From Xiphias gladius (lineage: Eukaryota > Chordata > Actinopteri > Istiophoriformes > Xiphiidae), in assembly GCF_016859285.1 (NCBI RefSeq), contig NC_053417.1, positions 26,234,206 to 26,298,205 of the forward strand: a DNA stretch of 64,000 bases, given 5' to 3'. Below are positions 33,736 to 45,200 of the stretch, one piece after another. The notes under the pieces are model-generated. The model was not told the origin of the DNA. It worked only from the letters and a program-made list of their open reading frames with translations, and did not search any database. Position 1 is the stretch's first letter; each line of letters opens with the position of its first letter. A program made the position numbers and the translations under genes.

Positions 33736-34399
33736 AAATTCATATTTCAAGCAAATACATGCTAAACATTCACTAGTTCCAGCTTCGATCATAGTTTTTT
33801 TTAACATAAACAATGTTGATATAGGTCCCTCAGATTATTATTATTATTATTTGTTATTATGGTTTTTTTTTTCTGATAAAGAAACATACCGAGCGGGACA
33901 TTTTACTGCTCTCTGCTCTCTGGAGGACAAACTATGCAACTGAGACACTGTTTCCAACTGAATTCAGATCTGCTTCGGCGTTTCGGTGCCGCACTTTCTT
34001 GTTAATTATCGGCCATTATATACAACGATACTGATATATCTGCAGTAAGCTATTATCCCCCGGATGTATGGCTGTTAGCACCACTTGTCACCTGTGATCG
34101 TCAACTCGGTGTCTTTGGATTTCGTCTGGTTGAGAGACGTCAGCTTGGCCTTCACAAGCTGCGAACTCGTGAAGGCCATTTTCACAATTCTTTAGCGTTT
34201 TATGGACCAAAGGAAAATAAGAAAATAATTCTTAGCTGCGGCCCTTAACTGTGCCTACGTCCTGTACTGCGTTCATTCTGATTTCCAGTGACTTTTTCTT
34301 TTCCTCGGTGCAGTCTCACAGGACCCAGTCCAACACTTATTACCAGTGTGACTGAGAAAGACAATCCTCTTAGCACAGAGCCTGTTTTCTTTCTAGGGC
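33736..34399 (+). other. NCKAP5L 5' intron, unrecognised
   Basis: It contains a short (TTA)n run at about 33837-33851. No coding or repeat assignment. Confidence 0.3.
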
Positions 34400-35070
34400 A
34401 CTGAACGGCTCTGTGCAGGAGTCCTGTCAGTTCAGCCCGGCTGTCGGATATCCTCTCCCTGTTACGTTCCTTTGTCCGCTCCGCGGTAGGGTCTCTCATG
34501 AAACACAACCCCCCCTCTCCCCCTCTTTATGGCCCGAGCCGGCAGCTGCAGGGTTAATGTTTAGCACCACCAGCACCGGCAGCAGCAGCAGCAGCAGCGG
34601 CAGCGGCAGCAGCAGCAGTACAGGCAGGCAGAGAGGCAGGAGTTGTAGGAGGAGGGGAGAGGGAGAGCGGCAGAGAGGTGGGGGCTGGTTCACAGCTGTT
34701 GTAGTAGGCAGGGTCTATTGGGGTAGGAAGCCTGCCTCACTCGCCCTGGAACAATGGGAGACATGGCAGCCTCTGCAGACAGCACAGGCACACACACACA
34801 ATGCACATGCCCAAGGACGGGCCTTTTCTAGCTGTAGCGTAGAGGAAACCGGCTTCCTCGCCACGCTCAGAGGGTGACGGCACTTTTAACTGGGGGAAAA
34901 TAATAATCTCCTCCGCAGCCGGAAAACAGAAATGTAAGGTTGTGGCCTCTCTGTTGCTCTCTCCTTTTTTTTCTTTCTTTTTTTTTACCTTCTGTTGCCT
35001 TACATTTCATTATGCTGTGAGGAGATCTCAGATGCGCTGACTGGATGACTAAAAAGGCGGCAGGAGGAAG
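34400..35070 (+). promoter_or_regulatory. nckap5l: Second candidate promoter/first exon region of NCKAP5L with a (GCA)n tract
   Basis: GC-rich stretch with an interrupted GCA/GGC repeat (about 34567-34620), followed by purine-rich sequence and a good donor (GGAAG|GTGAGC) after 35070. It lies in the NCKAP5L 5' intron on the same strand and could be an alternative first exon. No start codon here would extend the NCKAP5L frame. Without transcript evidence this stays tentative. Confidence 0.3.
34567..34620 (+). repeat. Interrupted (GCA/CAG)n trinucleotide repeat
   Basis: CAGCACCACCAGCACCGGCA is followed by runs of GCA broken by GGC triplets. Confidence 0.9.
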
Positions 35071-37542
35071 GTGAGCTGACCCAAAATTTTCTGCTCGGGG
35101 TGGGGGTTGGGGTGGGGAGGAATTTTGTAGATGTGTAAGTACTGATTCTTTTTTGTTGTTGTTTTACAGCTGACATGCTGTTTTCTGGGCCTCTTGCTCT
35201 GTCTGCCTGTTGTGATGGTGTTTCTGTGTCAAACTGAAGCGGATTTTTACTTCTTTTGGGATTAAGTGACGCGACAGTGAGGGAACGCGTTTTGTTTGGT
35301 TTTAGGGTGTTTACTCGATACGAATGGACATAATAAATCTTAGGGCAGGTCTGGATTGTGCTGTGTGTGTGTGGGTGTGTGTGTGTGTGTGTGTGTGTTT
35401 AGGTTAGCATTAATATCAGTGGGCTAGCTTACATTGTAGGAGCATGTTGCGGCAAACTCAGCCCTGTTACCTCGCAGTGACGTTTTTATTTTCGCTGAAC
35501 CAACGCAGGAGTCATGCAGGATTCTTTTGGTTGTGACCAACAAAGTGTCATAAATCTGCCAAATGTGCACGTTGGTGGTGGCTGGCGCAGCCGAAATGTT
35601 GTTTGAGGTTGAGTGTGTGTGTGTGTGTGTGTGTTAAAACAGAAACACAGTTTGTGTTGTATCAGAGATGGAGGCCCCGTGATGTGTTTCCTGGGTGTGG
35701 AGGTTGCCTGGCAGGGATTTATGAAGGATCCCCGCGTTCTGTTTGATTGCTCTCAGCCGTACATGGCGCACGTCCAACCTTTCAGGCCTTTTGGGAAGGG
35801 AGCTCCCCCTCCTCCGTCCCCTCCCCCACCTCCTCTCCACTGCCTCAGCTCCTCATCCCAAATATTGCTTGTGTACGATTCGTCTCGGTTCATATAGCCA
35901 AACATCAGACAGGAAGCAGCACCAAGGGAGCCTGCCAGCCTGAGTCTGTCTCACCCACATCTCGCTGCCTCTTTGATATTTATCTGCATCTGCATTAATG
36001 ATGCAGACAATTGTGTGGTGATGTGTCTGCGATAAAATTGACTTTGGCCTATATTTTTTCAAGGGGGGGGGGGTTCAAGTCTTCACCGAGCTTGTTTAAT
36101 TCCATCACGTGAGGATTTAGGTTATTGTCACATTGTTTACATCTCCCGCCTGCACACTTTGCCTACACAACAAGAACTTCAATCTGTGCCGTTCCAGATT
36201 GGCAGATGGAAAGGTGGCGTTTGACATATCCTGAGACGGCCTTGCCTATGCCAAATCCCCAAGGGTGCGACTGACATGATTTAAGAAGCTTTTGTGCATT
36301 TCTTCTCTCGGCTTCGGCTAAGTCGCCTTTGAATTTTCTTTTTTTTTTTTTTTTTCTTTTTCTTCCCCAGCCTTGCCCTCATTCCATGAATCTCTTCTAC
36401 TCATCCTCCCTCATCTGCAGTATCTCACCAAAAGCTATTTGAAAACATGAGTTTGATTCGCTCTACATTTCATCATTTTCTCAACATCCAGCCATCGAAA
36501 ATCAAAGTAAAATAAATACAGGTGATGTGAAATCGTCGAGGTCCCTTGTGCTTGTTCGTTTTTGTTTGTTTTTTTTTAGGCCACTGTGATCTGCGGTCTT
36601 TGTGATCTTGCTTCATGACATGGATCACAAATCACGGTGTGTGTGTGTGTATTTGTTTTGTTTTTGTTTGTTCCCCCCCCCCCAGTACCAGGTGTACCAG
36701 GGAGGACACGGCCAGACTAGATGATCTGCTCTCGCTCTATTAAAACCCAGATTGAGAGGGCAGATGCTCAACACCTCTAATCCCATTTCAGTTTGACAAG
36801 ATCTAACAGGATCAGGGCCAGCTACCCTACATAAGTGATTCTGGAAGTGAAGAGTTAAAGCTGCAGCTCGGTGCCTAAATATATCCGGAGTGATCAGATG
36901 AAACGCCGACTGAGGAGGCGCAGCAGCAGACAGGGCGTCCCATTTAGGTTATAAAAGAAAGTGAACATAATTAACAGGGAACTCAGTTAATGGGGGAATC
37001 CCACATCAGACTAAAACACAAAAAAAAAATCACAGTGTGGCAGTCAGCGTGTAAAGTCTCTGTGTGTCCTGCCTTATCAGAAAGACATAAAGCGGGAGTT
37101 CTTAAACGCCGCGTCTGCTGAATTATTCATCCATCTTTCTTTAATTACACTATACAATGACTCAGAGATGAAAGGGAAGATGAGAGGAGGAGAGCGAGGT
37201 AGAGGAGCGGGGGATCTTGGTCTTGGCATGGCTGGCGCCTCCCGAGGGCAATGGAGCGTCTTCCTCTCCTCCCGGTTTCCTGTTCACTCGCAGAGCGGAG
37301 GAAACCTGCAGCCTTTGCCCGCCGCAGCCCACCGCGGAGGTGACCCCCCCGCCCTGACGCAAAACTCCCGCCATCAGACTCTTCGGGATCTCTCATCGCG
37401 CACGGCCAAATCTTATGGTTTCATGATGACTCACAGAGACACACAAAGGACTGGCAGAGATGTCAGGAGGTTTTTCAAGTGGAGAAGGAGGATGCTGGGA
37501 GTTTATGAATTAAAATGCGTCCATGTGTTTCCTCTTCCTCAG
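35071..37542 (+). other. NCKAP5L 5' intron with GT microsatellites
   Basis: Contains (GT)n at 35362-35398 and 35611-35634, a T run at about 36341-36355 and a G run at about 36064-36073. 37200-37400 is GC-rich with CpGs and might be another start region. No repeat family or coding exon recognised. Confidence 0.4.
35362..35398 (+). repeat. (GT)n microsatellite
   Basis: GT dinucleotide run of about 18 units with one GGG interruption. Confidence 0.9.
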
Positions 37543-37628
37543 CTCCTTGGTTCTGTTGTTGGGAGACAGAGGTGCCTGACAGGAGACTGACTCCCCTCCA
37601 AGCATCATAAGGAGAGCTGAAACCACAG
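37543..37628 (+). other. nckap5l: Probable noncoding exon of NCKAP5L
   Basis: A strong pyrimidine-rich acceptor (TTTCCTCTTCCTCAG) and a near-consensus donor (CCACAG|GTGAGT) bracket 86 nt with no ATG. That is a typical 5' UTR exon. It lies 8 kb upstream of the start-codon exon on the same strand. Inferred from splice signals only. Confidence 0.5.
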
Positions 37629-37708
37629 GTGAGTGTGTTGGTGTGTGTTCGTCATGTGGTCATTTGGGAAATTAGCTTTTTTATTTTTTTTTTAACCTAT
37701 CAGTTCAC

Positions 37709-38410
37709 TAGGGCTGCAACTAATGATTATTTTCGTTGCTGTTTTGATCGTCAGAATACTTTTTTGATGAATCGATTAATTGTTTGGTCTAAAAAATGAT
37801 GGAAAATAAAGAAAAATTTCCATCACAATTCCCAAAAAACACAAGACGATGTTATCAAAATGATTTTATGACTGCGATTAATGATTTTTCATCAACACTG
37901 ATTAACCAGCCAATCGTTTTCTCGATTAATCAGCTTTTGTTTAGTCCATAAAGCGTCAGACAGCAATGAAAACTCCCCGACACCAATTAACTAAGACCAA
38001 GGTGGCATCTTCAGGTTTCTTGTTCCGTCCGACCAACAGTCCAAAACCCAAAGATATTTAATTTGCAGTGATTATAAATCTGAGAAGAACCAGCAAATCC
38101 GTACATTTTGAGAAGCTGGAACCAACAACTGTGCGGCTTTTATTTCTTCTCCTTCTTCTTTTTTCTTCTTTTTTTTTCTCTTGCCTCAAACAATTAACCT
38201 TCTGTCGCTCGTGTTGTCATTTCAGCTCTAAATCGCCTGCTTTGTCCAAAACCCAAAGACACTCAGAAAATCCTTAAATCCTCACAACAGGGACCAGAGG
38301 ATGTGTGGAACGCTTTCGGTTTGCTTGTGATGAATTGGTTATCAAAGCGGTTTCCGATTTTAAATTTTCTGTCGATCAATCGATCCAGGCGTTCCAGCTG
38401 TAGTTTGTCG
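37709..38410 (+). repeat. Two or more family A copies, nested or adjacent
   Basis: The first starts GGGCTGCAACTAATGATTAT at about 37710. A second starts near 37876 (GCGATTAATGATTTTTCATC) and runs through CCGTCCGACCAACAGTCCAA, GAGAAGCTGGAACCAACAAC and a right end around GATCAATCGATCCAGGCGTT. Confidence 0.8.
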
Positions 38411-39197
38411 TGAGAATCGGGCCTCGTGAACTGACCACAGTAAAGAAGAAGGACCCGTTGACTTCCCTCTGGTGGAACTTTCCCTGTCTATTTTCTTCCG
38501 TGCACTCGGGCTCGTTGGTAGAAACGTGTCGGCGGTCCACACCCATCAAAAGTGAAGCCGACCTTGGCGGCGGTCGCTGCCGGGCGATGTGTTTTAAAGG
38601 GGTCACCGCGGGCGACGTGTCGGTTTTCCCTCTGGTGTCAAGGTGCACTTTACTTGTCCGCCGATGAAAGCACACCACTGTCCCCGCAGCTCACATTCAT
38701 CCTGCACAGGTATCCGTTGGACTCCTTTTAGGAAGAACGAGGGCACCGCACGCACGCTCGCTCGCTCAGCTCGGAGGCGAACACACGATCCTCTCTGTTT
38801 TGTTCAGTGGTGGGAAGCCTAAGCTGCTAGCGCGGTGCCTCGCCGCGCTTTGTTTACACTTGGCAATGTCAGAGTTAGCGGCTGTGTTTTTGAGAAAGGT
38901 GGGTTTTCAAAGACCAAAGTAAAGAAATCTCTGTGCTGACTTTGACCTCCACTCTTATCGGTTGGCTCTTCCTGCCCTCTTCCTTTATTTTATCATTAAT
39001 TGCAGCAGCCTTGCTGCTGTTCTCTGGTTTACCTCGTGATTGTTACAGTCAGAGAAACAACAGAACCTTTTTTATCGCTCAGTCATTGCACATGTTCCGT
39101 AGGACGAAGATGGTTGTTATGTTTGTTACCGTGCACGCACAGTGGTTGGGGGGAAATATTAGACTCATTACGACACTTAGCACTCGTCTCAAGAGCA
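38411..39197 (+). other. NCKAP5L 5' intron, unrecognised
   Basis: GC-moderate, CpG-containing sequence with no coding homology. (GCTC)n at about 38757-38770. Confidence 0.3.
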
Positions 39198-39430
39198 GGG
39201 CTGCGACTAATGATTACGTTCATTATTCATTAAAGGTCAGATTATTTGCGTTTGGTCTATTAGGAGTCAGACAGTCGTGAAAAATGCCCGTTATAATTTC
39301 CCACAGTCCAAGGTGACGTCTTGAAATGTCTTGCTTTGTCCAACCATCAGTCCAAAACCCCCCCAAATCTTCAGTTTGCTATAAAATATCACAACGAAAA
39401 GCAGTAAATTCTCATATTTCAGAAGGTGTG
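39198..39430 (+). repeat. Family A copy, 3'-truncated
   Basis: AGGGCTGCGACTAATGATTA, TTGTCCAACCATCAGTCCAA, CTCATATTTCAGAAGGTG in order. Confidence 0.8.
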
Positions 39431-39825
39431 GTACGAGTGTGGTATCAGTGGCGAATTCCCCTCCACAGGCAGCGCGGCCACTCAGCGGTGCAGCGCGCAG
39501 AGCAGGATCATTAACTCCCTTTGTATTCCCCCCGTGGCTTCTCTCTGTCGGGCTCTGACGGCACCAGCGGCTGTAAGTCTGCGAGCCGAGCTCAGTGGAG
39601 AGAGCTCCCCGGCACAGCGGCCCCGCTGGGACACACTCAGCCTCTCCTCTTGCCCCCGTCAATGAGCCTCTGTGTGCACAGTTTCAGGCCAGTCACAGTC
39701 ACCATCGTGATGACAATACTGCAGTTTACAAAGCAGCCGGCAGCTTTTTCTCCCTCCCCCGGTTTATGCGCTCTCCTTTCACCTCTCTGTGTTTCCAGAG
39801 GAATTGATTCAGACTTGAAGGCAGG
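39431..39825 (+). other. NCKAP5L 5' intron, unrecognised
   Basis: GC-moderate sequence with no assignment. Confidence 0.3.
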
Positions 39826-39925
39826 GCGAGTTTACGTGTGTGGCACCCTTCAACAACAAGGCGATTCAAGGACGTAAAAAGGCATTAAGACAAGGCATTT
39901 TTAAAAAAGAACACAAGACATAAAT
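39826..39925 (+). repeat. Fragment of the composite repeat (family H-like)
   Basis: GGCACCCTTCAACAACAAGG and AAAAAGGCATTAAGACAAGG match the left module at 40474 onward. Confidence 0.6.
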
Positions 39926-40290
39926 TAGAGCTGCAACGTTTAGTATATTAGTTGAGTAGTTGGTTCACAGGACATTCATCTGCAACTGTTTTTTGCTAAT
40001 TAATCATTTCAGTCATTTTTCAAACGTTGTCTGGCTCCAGCCTCTCAAACGTGAGCATTTGTTGCAGTTCTTTTTCGTTTACGACAGTAAACTGAGCATC
40101 TTTGGCTTGTGAAGTCTTGGCTGCACAAAGCCGATCATTTCAAGATGTCCTCCCGGACTGTGGGAAATTTAAAGCAGGCTTTCTTCACTATGATTTTACA
40201 TTTTTCCAGACAAGACGATTAATGTGTTGATTGAGGAAATGATCAGAAGATTAATTGGCGATGAAAATAATCGTCAGTTGCAGCCCTAGA
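39926..40290 (-). repeat. Family A copy
   Basis: Reverse orientation with both ends visible: AGAGCTGCAACGTTTAGTAT at the left and TCGTCAGTTGCAGCCCTAG at the right, about 365 bp. This copy shows the inverted termini best. Confidence 0.85.
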
Positions 40291-40473
40291 TCAAACCACA
40301 CCCACACAGTCCTGATGAAGCAGGTTGGTTTTTGAGTGTTAAACTCTTTATTAATAATTACCCAAGGATTTTTTTTTTTTCTCCAAAAAATTTAATCACA
40401 CATTTAGTTATGAGTATTTAAAGTTATAAATTACGTGTCTAATGATTTTAAACCATGGGTTTCAAATGCTTTA

Positions 40474-41070
40474 AGGCAAGGCAAGTTTATTTTTATATTA
40501 CTTTTCAACAACGAGGCAATTCAGTGCTTTACATAAGACACAAAAAGGCATTAAAGGAACATTCCGGTATATTTTAAACAGGTATATATTTAACAGGAAG
40601 CTGTGCTGCAACTTTCTAAATAAACACGCTTTTTAAACAAATTGTTTCAAACCATACAAATACAATTTAAAATGAGTAAAATAAAATAGAAGATAAAAAT
40701 GAGCTCCAATCGAATAAAACAGATAAAACAGGAGAATTAGAATGACTGCGCAGCTGCACAGCAGTGCAAGATATGAACGAATAGTCCCAAATTTAATTTA
40801 ATTAAAGGCAGTGGCAAACCGAGAAGTCTAAAGCCCAAATTTAAAAGAACAGAGAGTTGGAGCAGACCTCAAGTTTTCTGGGAGTTTGTTCCGGATACGT
40901 GGTGCATTAAAGACTGAACGCTGCCTGTTCATGTTTAGTTTTGACTCTGGGAACAGTGAGCAGACCTGCCCTAGATGATCTGAGAGGTCTGGGTGGGTCA
41001 TTACGCAGCAGCAGTCAGTTGATCGGTTCTTTGATCGGGCGTCGATAGGGCTTAGACCCAGCGGTTGTTT
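40474..41070 (+). repeat. Composite dispersed repeat (family H-like)
   Basis: AAGGCAAGGCAAGTTTATTT, CAACAACGAGGCAATTCAGT and AAAAAGGCATTAAAGGAAC, then TGACTCTGGGAACAGTGAGC and GATGATCTGAGAGGTCTGGG. I recognise this module order as an abundant teleost repeat, but cannot name its family with certainty. Confidence 0.7.
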
Positions 41071-41823
41071 TTTGAGGGGCCTGTTTGATTCTGGATAAAC
41101 AGGACAAAAATTGTTTTAAAAGATTCTTCTTTCTAGTGGCGTTTTCACTGAGGCTTGTGACGTTTAACTCTGCACATCAAAAGAAAACCACAGCGGCGGC
41201 GGCGGCAGAGCCACATTTTCATGTTATATTTAGAATCACTTTTGTTGTCTTTTGGTCCACGCTGTAATTTCCATGTGAATGTTCGCAAACACAGGGAGAC
41301 GTGTGCGTGTTTCTCAGCCCTGCTGCCCGGAGCCTCGATGTGCATTAGCGACGAGGAGTGCTGGTATTTATAACTACTCGGTATCATTCCTGCACCTGAG
41401 GTCAAATGGACGGCTAATATCTGCTTCCGTTCTTAGATGGGCTGCATTGATCGCTTGCCATTATACGTGTAGGTTTGGCCGTGCGCGGTCAGTCGCGGCT
41501 CAATAAGCACCCTACACTGTGGACGCTGCTGCTTAGCTTTGTCAGTCAGAGTTCACGGCCCACAGGCCCACCGTGTTCGATAATCTTCCTGTAAACGCTT
41601 GGCAAGCAGCTCTGGTTACACGAAGCCCGGCAGGTCTTTACTGATTTCTTATGAAACTATTAGAGGCTATTGAACATTTCCCAGTAGTGGGTTTTATTCT
41701 GTGTGTGTGCGTTATTGTGTTATTGTGTTTTTGTTTTTTTTTGTTTTTTCAATACCACTGGCAATAGGAGGACCTGAGTTTCTGAATCAAAATGAAATGA
41801 TGCATTTTATGACACTTCACACG
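41071..41823 (+). other. NCKAP5L 5' intron, unrecognised
   Basis: Short (GGC)n at about 41192-41204. No other content noticed. Confidence 0.3.
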
Positions 41824-42142
41824 AGGGCTGTGACTAACGACCATTTTCATTATAGATTAATCTGCTGATTATTCTCTTGACTGATCAATTAATTATGTGG
41901 TCTATTAAAAAAAATTAAAAAAAAACTATAGAAACTGTCTTGTTTATCTTTAGCCCAGATAGTTTACTATAATGTAGAACGAGGAATAAAAGCTCACTTC
42001 CACATCGAGAAGCTGGAGCCAGTGAAGGTTTGTTGTTTTTGTGCTTGAAAAATGACTTGAAAATGATGGATCGGTTATCAGAATAGTTTCAGGTAAATTT
42101 TCTGATGGTCGACCAGTCGATTAATCAACTGTTGCAGCTTTT
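41824..42142 (+). repeat. Family A copy
   Basis: AGGGCTGTGACTAACGACCA at the left, GAGAAGCTGGAGCCAGTGAA inside, and TTAATCAACTGTTGCAGCTT at the right. Both termini are visible. Confidence 0.85.
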
Positions 42143-42160
42143 GCTTCACACTTCAATTCA

Positions 42161-43325
42161 AAGGATAAGTTTAGCATTTTTCTGTACTTTTGTTCTGGTC
42201 TGCACATCCTATGAAAAAAAAAACTAACAATGTGTTGGTCTGTTTCTCGGTATTTTCCAACTTCCCTTCCCTGTGGCTCTCAGCCCCGAGCCCATTCATT
42301 CCCACTGAGAACGTAAATCTTTAAAGCAGCTATAATAAGTATTTCTTATATTAACAATGGCTCATGTGACCGCATGTATGTGAAAGGGGTCACTTGTAGT
42401 AATGAACCCACAAAGAATGATCACCCAACTGTGCAGTTCTCCTCGGCTCTACAGAGCTTTTCAGCGTCTGTGAGCTCATGGTTTTGGTTTTACGGGCTGC
42501 ACCTTTACTGTTTTAGTTCTCTTTTAGTGCCACTTCCAGCTGCAGCAGGGCAGCTGCTTCAGCGAAAAAAAAGAAAGCTCTGGTAAAACCACTTCTGCTC
42601 GGCAATAAAAGGCAAACTGACAAACTCTGTGGCGCACGGTGCAGCTAGAGAGCCAGATGTTTCCCTCAGCGGTTGGTGGAGACCAAAAACAGAGTGAATA
42701 TTGGACTGGCGATCTTCAGTATGTTCAGAAGCACAACTCCAAATGAGTAATCTCGTTCTGTAACAGCTGGATTTGTGAGCAACTGATCGCGAATGAGTAA
42801 CCATATCAGCTTGGTGACGATGCGTCAGTGATTCGTTTACATCTTATTTCTGCTCACCCCAAGTGGCCGAAAAAATCAGTAGATGCGGGTTTAAAAACGC
42901 TTCGGTGTCTTAGACAAAGCTAAATAATTTCCTGAAACAGCCGGGCACTGTGGTTTTAAACAAACGTTACTCAAGCAGAAGTAAATAGATCATTTGTTTT
43001 GGGACTATTTTCAGCTGTGGATTAATACACTTTTCGGTGCTCTAGTGACTGTTTCCAGCAGCGGCGCGATGCTGTGCGGGATTGAGTCAAAATAAACCGT
43101 GTCTGTGTGTTTGTGTTCATAGTAATACAGGAAGATGTGGCTCATTGATGTTTTGTTTTTTTGTTTTTTTTGTAGTTTCTGGACGATGAATGATGGAGCT
43201 CTATGGCGCAGAGGAATAACATATATCAGGCTCTGGATACACAGATACAGTAGTCGTTAGATTGTTGGTTTTGGTCTTTTCATGGGATTTGTTGACAGTA
43301 ACAGAATATCTCCAGACTTATCCTT
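42161..43325 (+). repeat. MITE family B, copy 1
   Basis: Left end AAGGATAAGTTTAGCATTTT, right end CTCCAGACTTATCCTT (inverted). Internal phrases such as GTGGATTAATACAC, GCGGGATTGAGTCAAAATAA and ATGGAGCTCTATGGCGCAGA recur at 61964-62575. The copy is about 1.17 kb; its centre is longer than in copy 2. Confidence 0.8.
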
Positions 43326-43866
43326 TAAGAAAATATGTCAAACCTAAATAAATGGTTTATATAACAATATAATGCTGTTGTACGCAGATGTATTGATATT
43401 TTTAAGTGTTTCTTACCGTGCAGTATTTTCAACGTCAACTGTTTTACTACATTATCATTCATCATCTGTTTATACACCAGCCTCCACTTATGGCTGCTCA
43501 CAGGAGGAGTTAAAGTTGTTGACAGTTACCTAAATTAAGACTTACAGCTGCTTAAAACTAAATTGTAAGGCTATAACATTATAAATCGTTTTATTAAGTG
43601 TTTATATACTTCTCATAAATGGTAAATGGGTCAAAGTAAAGTGCTAACCCTTCAGTTTGGTCTAAAGCAGCTGTATAAGAACTTTGCCTAAAGAAAATGC
43701 ACAAAATACAATTTAAAAAAAAAAAAAAAGGTTTTAAACCAGTAAAATATTGTACTTTCAGACTCATTTTGGTTGGTACATGAAAAAGTATTGAAGTTGG
43801 ATATCGAGTCCCATAAATATCTGAATGTTTCTGTGTGCATTTATGTGCACACAATTGTCTGCGTGT

Positions 43867-43870
<4 letters not shown>

Positions 43871-43956
<86 letters not shown>
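43871..43956 (+). repeat. Long (TG)n microsatellite
   Basis: A perfect TG dinucleotide run of about 43 units, the longest in the window. Confidence 0.97.
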
Positions 43957-43957
<1 letters not shown>

Positions 43958-44125
43958 CCTGTCCACGTCAGGTTTAACACTTGCTGGAAACTGTGCCAGT
44001 TCCTGATTGGCCTCTGGCCACAGAATCAGGCTCGTCTCATCCGCTCTAATGACTCCTTAAGATGTGACGGTTGGATCTGGGTCCACGTCAACACATCTAC
44101 TTCCCCTTGTGGCCTTACGCGCGCA

Positions 44126-44166
44126 CGCACACACACAGACACACACACACACACACACACACACAG
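44126..44166 (+). repeat. (AC)n microsatellite
   Basis: AC run with one AG interruption, about 170 bp after the long TG run and in the opposite strand sense. Confidence 0.95.
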
Positions 44167-44603
44167 TGAGCCACACCTGGATCCATGCCTACTAGACTGG
44201 TCCTCAGCCATAAGCCCCGCAGTGCACCACACTCACAGTCTCAGGCAGCCTGTGAGCTCAGCGTGGTGCTGCAGTTTGATCTGTGGTTTTGTTGAAGCCG
44301 CAGACCTAAAGCAGAGAAATATGGACACAAAGGCTTATCGTTCTACACAGTCTGAAACGATGCGTATCCGAAACAATGCGGGGCGGTTGGATTAATCCGT
44401 CTGCTCAGTAATCCTCAATGTACAGCATGTACTGTGGTGCAGAATCGGCGACGGGCTCTGCAGCGCGGACGTCTTAGCCTGGTCCATATTTGTGTTGCGT
44501 GTTGAAGCCCAAACTCTGAAGCAGTGCTCAAACGAAATCGTGTGGCTGTCGGATAAACAGAGTATAAGCAGAGTGTAATGGTGGTAAAAACATTACCGTC
44601 ACT

Positions 44604-44640
44604 CTTGCAGATGAGAACAGTGTCTGATGTGAAGCAGACC
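44604..44640 (+). pseudogene. Partial duplicate of the NCKAP5L start-codon exon boundary
   Basis: CTTGCAGATGAGAACAGTGT followed by CTGATGTGAAGCAG closely matches the acceptor and first codons of the real exon (GTTGCAGATGAGAACAATGT, then CCGATGAGGCTGAACAG), 978 bp upstream of it. The acceptor AG and ATG are kept. The frame continues MRTVSDVKQT and then diverges, so it looks like an exon relic rather than a working exon. Confidence 0.5.
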
Positions 44641-44754
44641 TCAGTTAACTGGTGTCTCCAGTGTTTGTTTTGGTTTTTGCTCGGAAAAAAACAGATGGGT
44701 GAGGTTTGCTGCAGCGGGACCAGTCAAACACAGTCAGCAACCGGCTGAAACGCA

Positions 44755-45035
44755 TCAGTCGATGGACAGAAAATGTAATTGTAAACAATTTTGATCATGG
44801 ATTGAGTCAGTTATGAAGCAAATGTGCAGAACATTCACTCTTCCCTTTCTCTAAATACGTGAGGATTTGCTGCTTTTTCCTGTTTAGTATCATTGTAAAC
44901 TGAATTCCTTTGTGTTCTGGATTGTTGCTCGGGACAAAATTAGACCTTAAAAGATGTCACCCTAGACTCTGGGAAATTAACCACTAACCTCAGCATTTTT
45001 TTTTTTTTTTTGACTAAAGAATGAATGATTCACTC
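44755..45035 (-). repeat. Family A copy
   Basis: Reverse orientation: CATCAGTCGATGGACAGAAA, GTGTTCTGGATTGTTGCTCG, AAAAGATGTCACCCTAGACT. Confidence 0.7.
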
Positions 45036-45200
45036 CTAGCCCAGTGCAAAAACTACTGGACCGATTTGCACCGAACCTTGTGGAGGGGTGGGGCACGGGC
45101 CAGGGACGAACCCATTAAATTCTGGGGTGGATCCATATCATTTGCTATGATTTGAATTTTTTTTCCTCTGAAGTCTGGTGTGCGTTGTTTGACTTTGGCC
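45036..45200 (+). repeat. Fragment of a dispersed fish repeat (family I)
   Basis: AAAAACTACTGGACCGATTT, GCACCGAACCTTGTGGAGGG and AACCCATTAAATTCTGGGGT are phrases I recognise from an abundant teleost repeat. The reverse-related module is at 59015-59250. Confidence 0.6.

Larger units (their letters stand above)
43326..44754 (+). other. NCKAP5L 5' intron with long dinucleotide repeats
   Basis: AT-rich sequence holding the longest (GT)n tract of the window and a (CA)n tract. At 44604-44640 there is a partial copy of the start-codon exon boundary (separate entry). Confidence 0.5.

Noticed and set aside
36061..36090. tRNA-like phrase GGTTCAAGTC after a G run
   Set aside because: No acceptor stem, D-arm or anticodon arm can be folded around it.
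43594..43980. His-Thr repeat protein on the - strand
   Set aside because: Translation of the (TG)n microsatellite.
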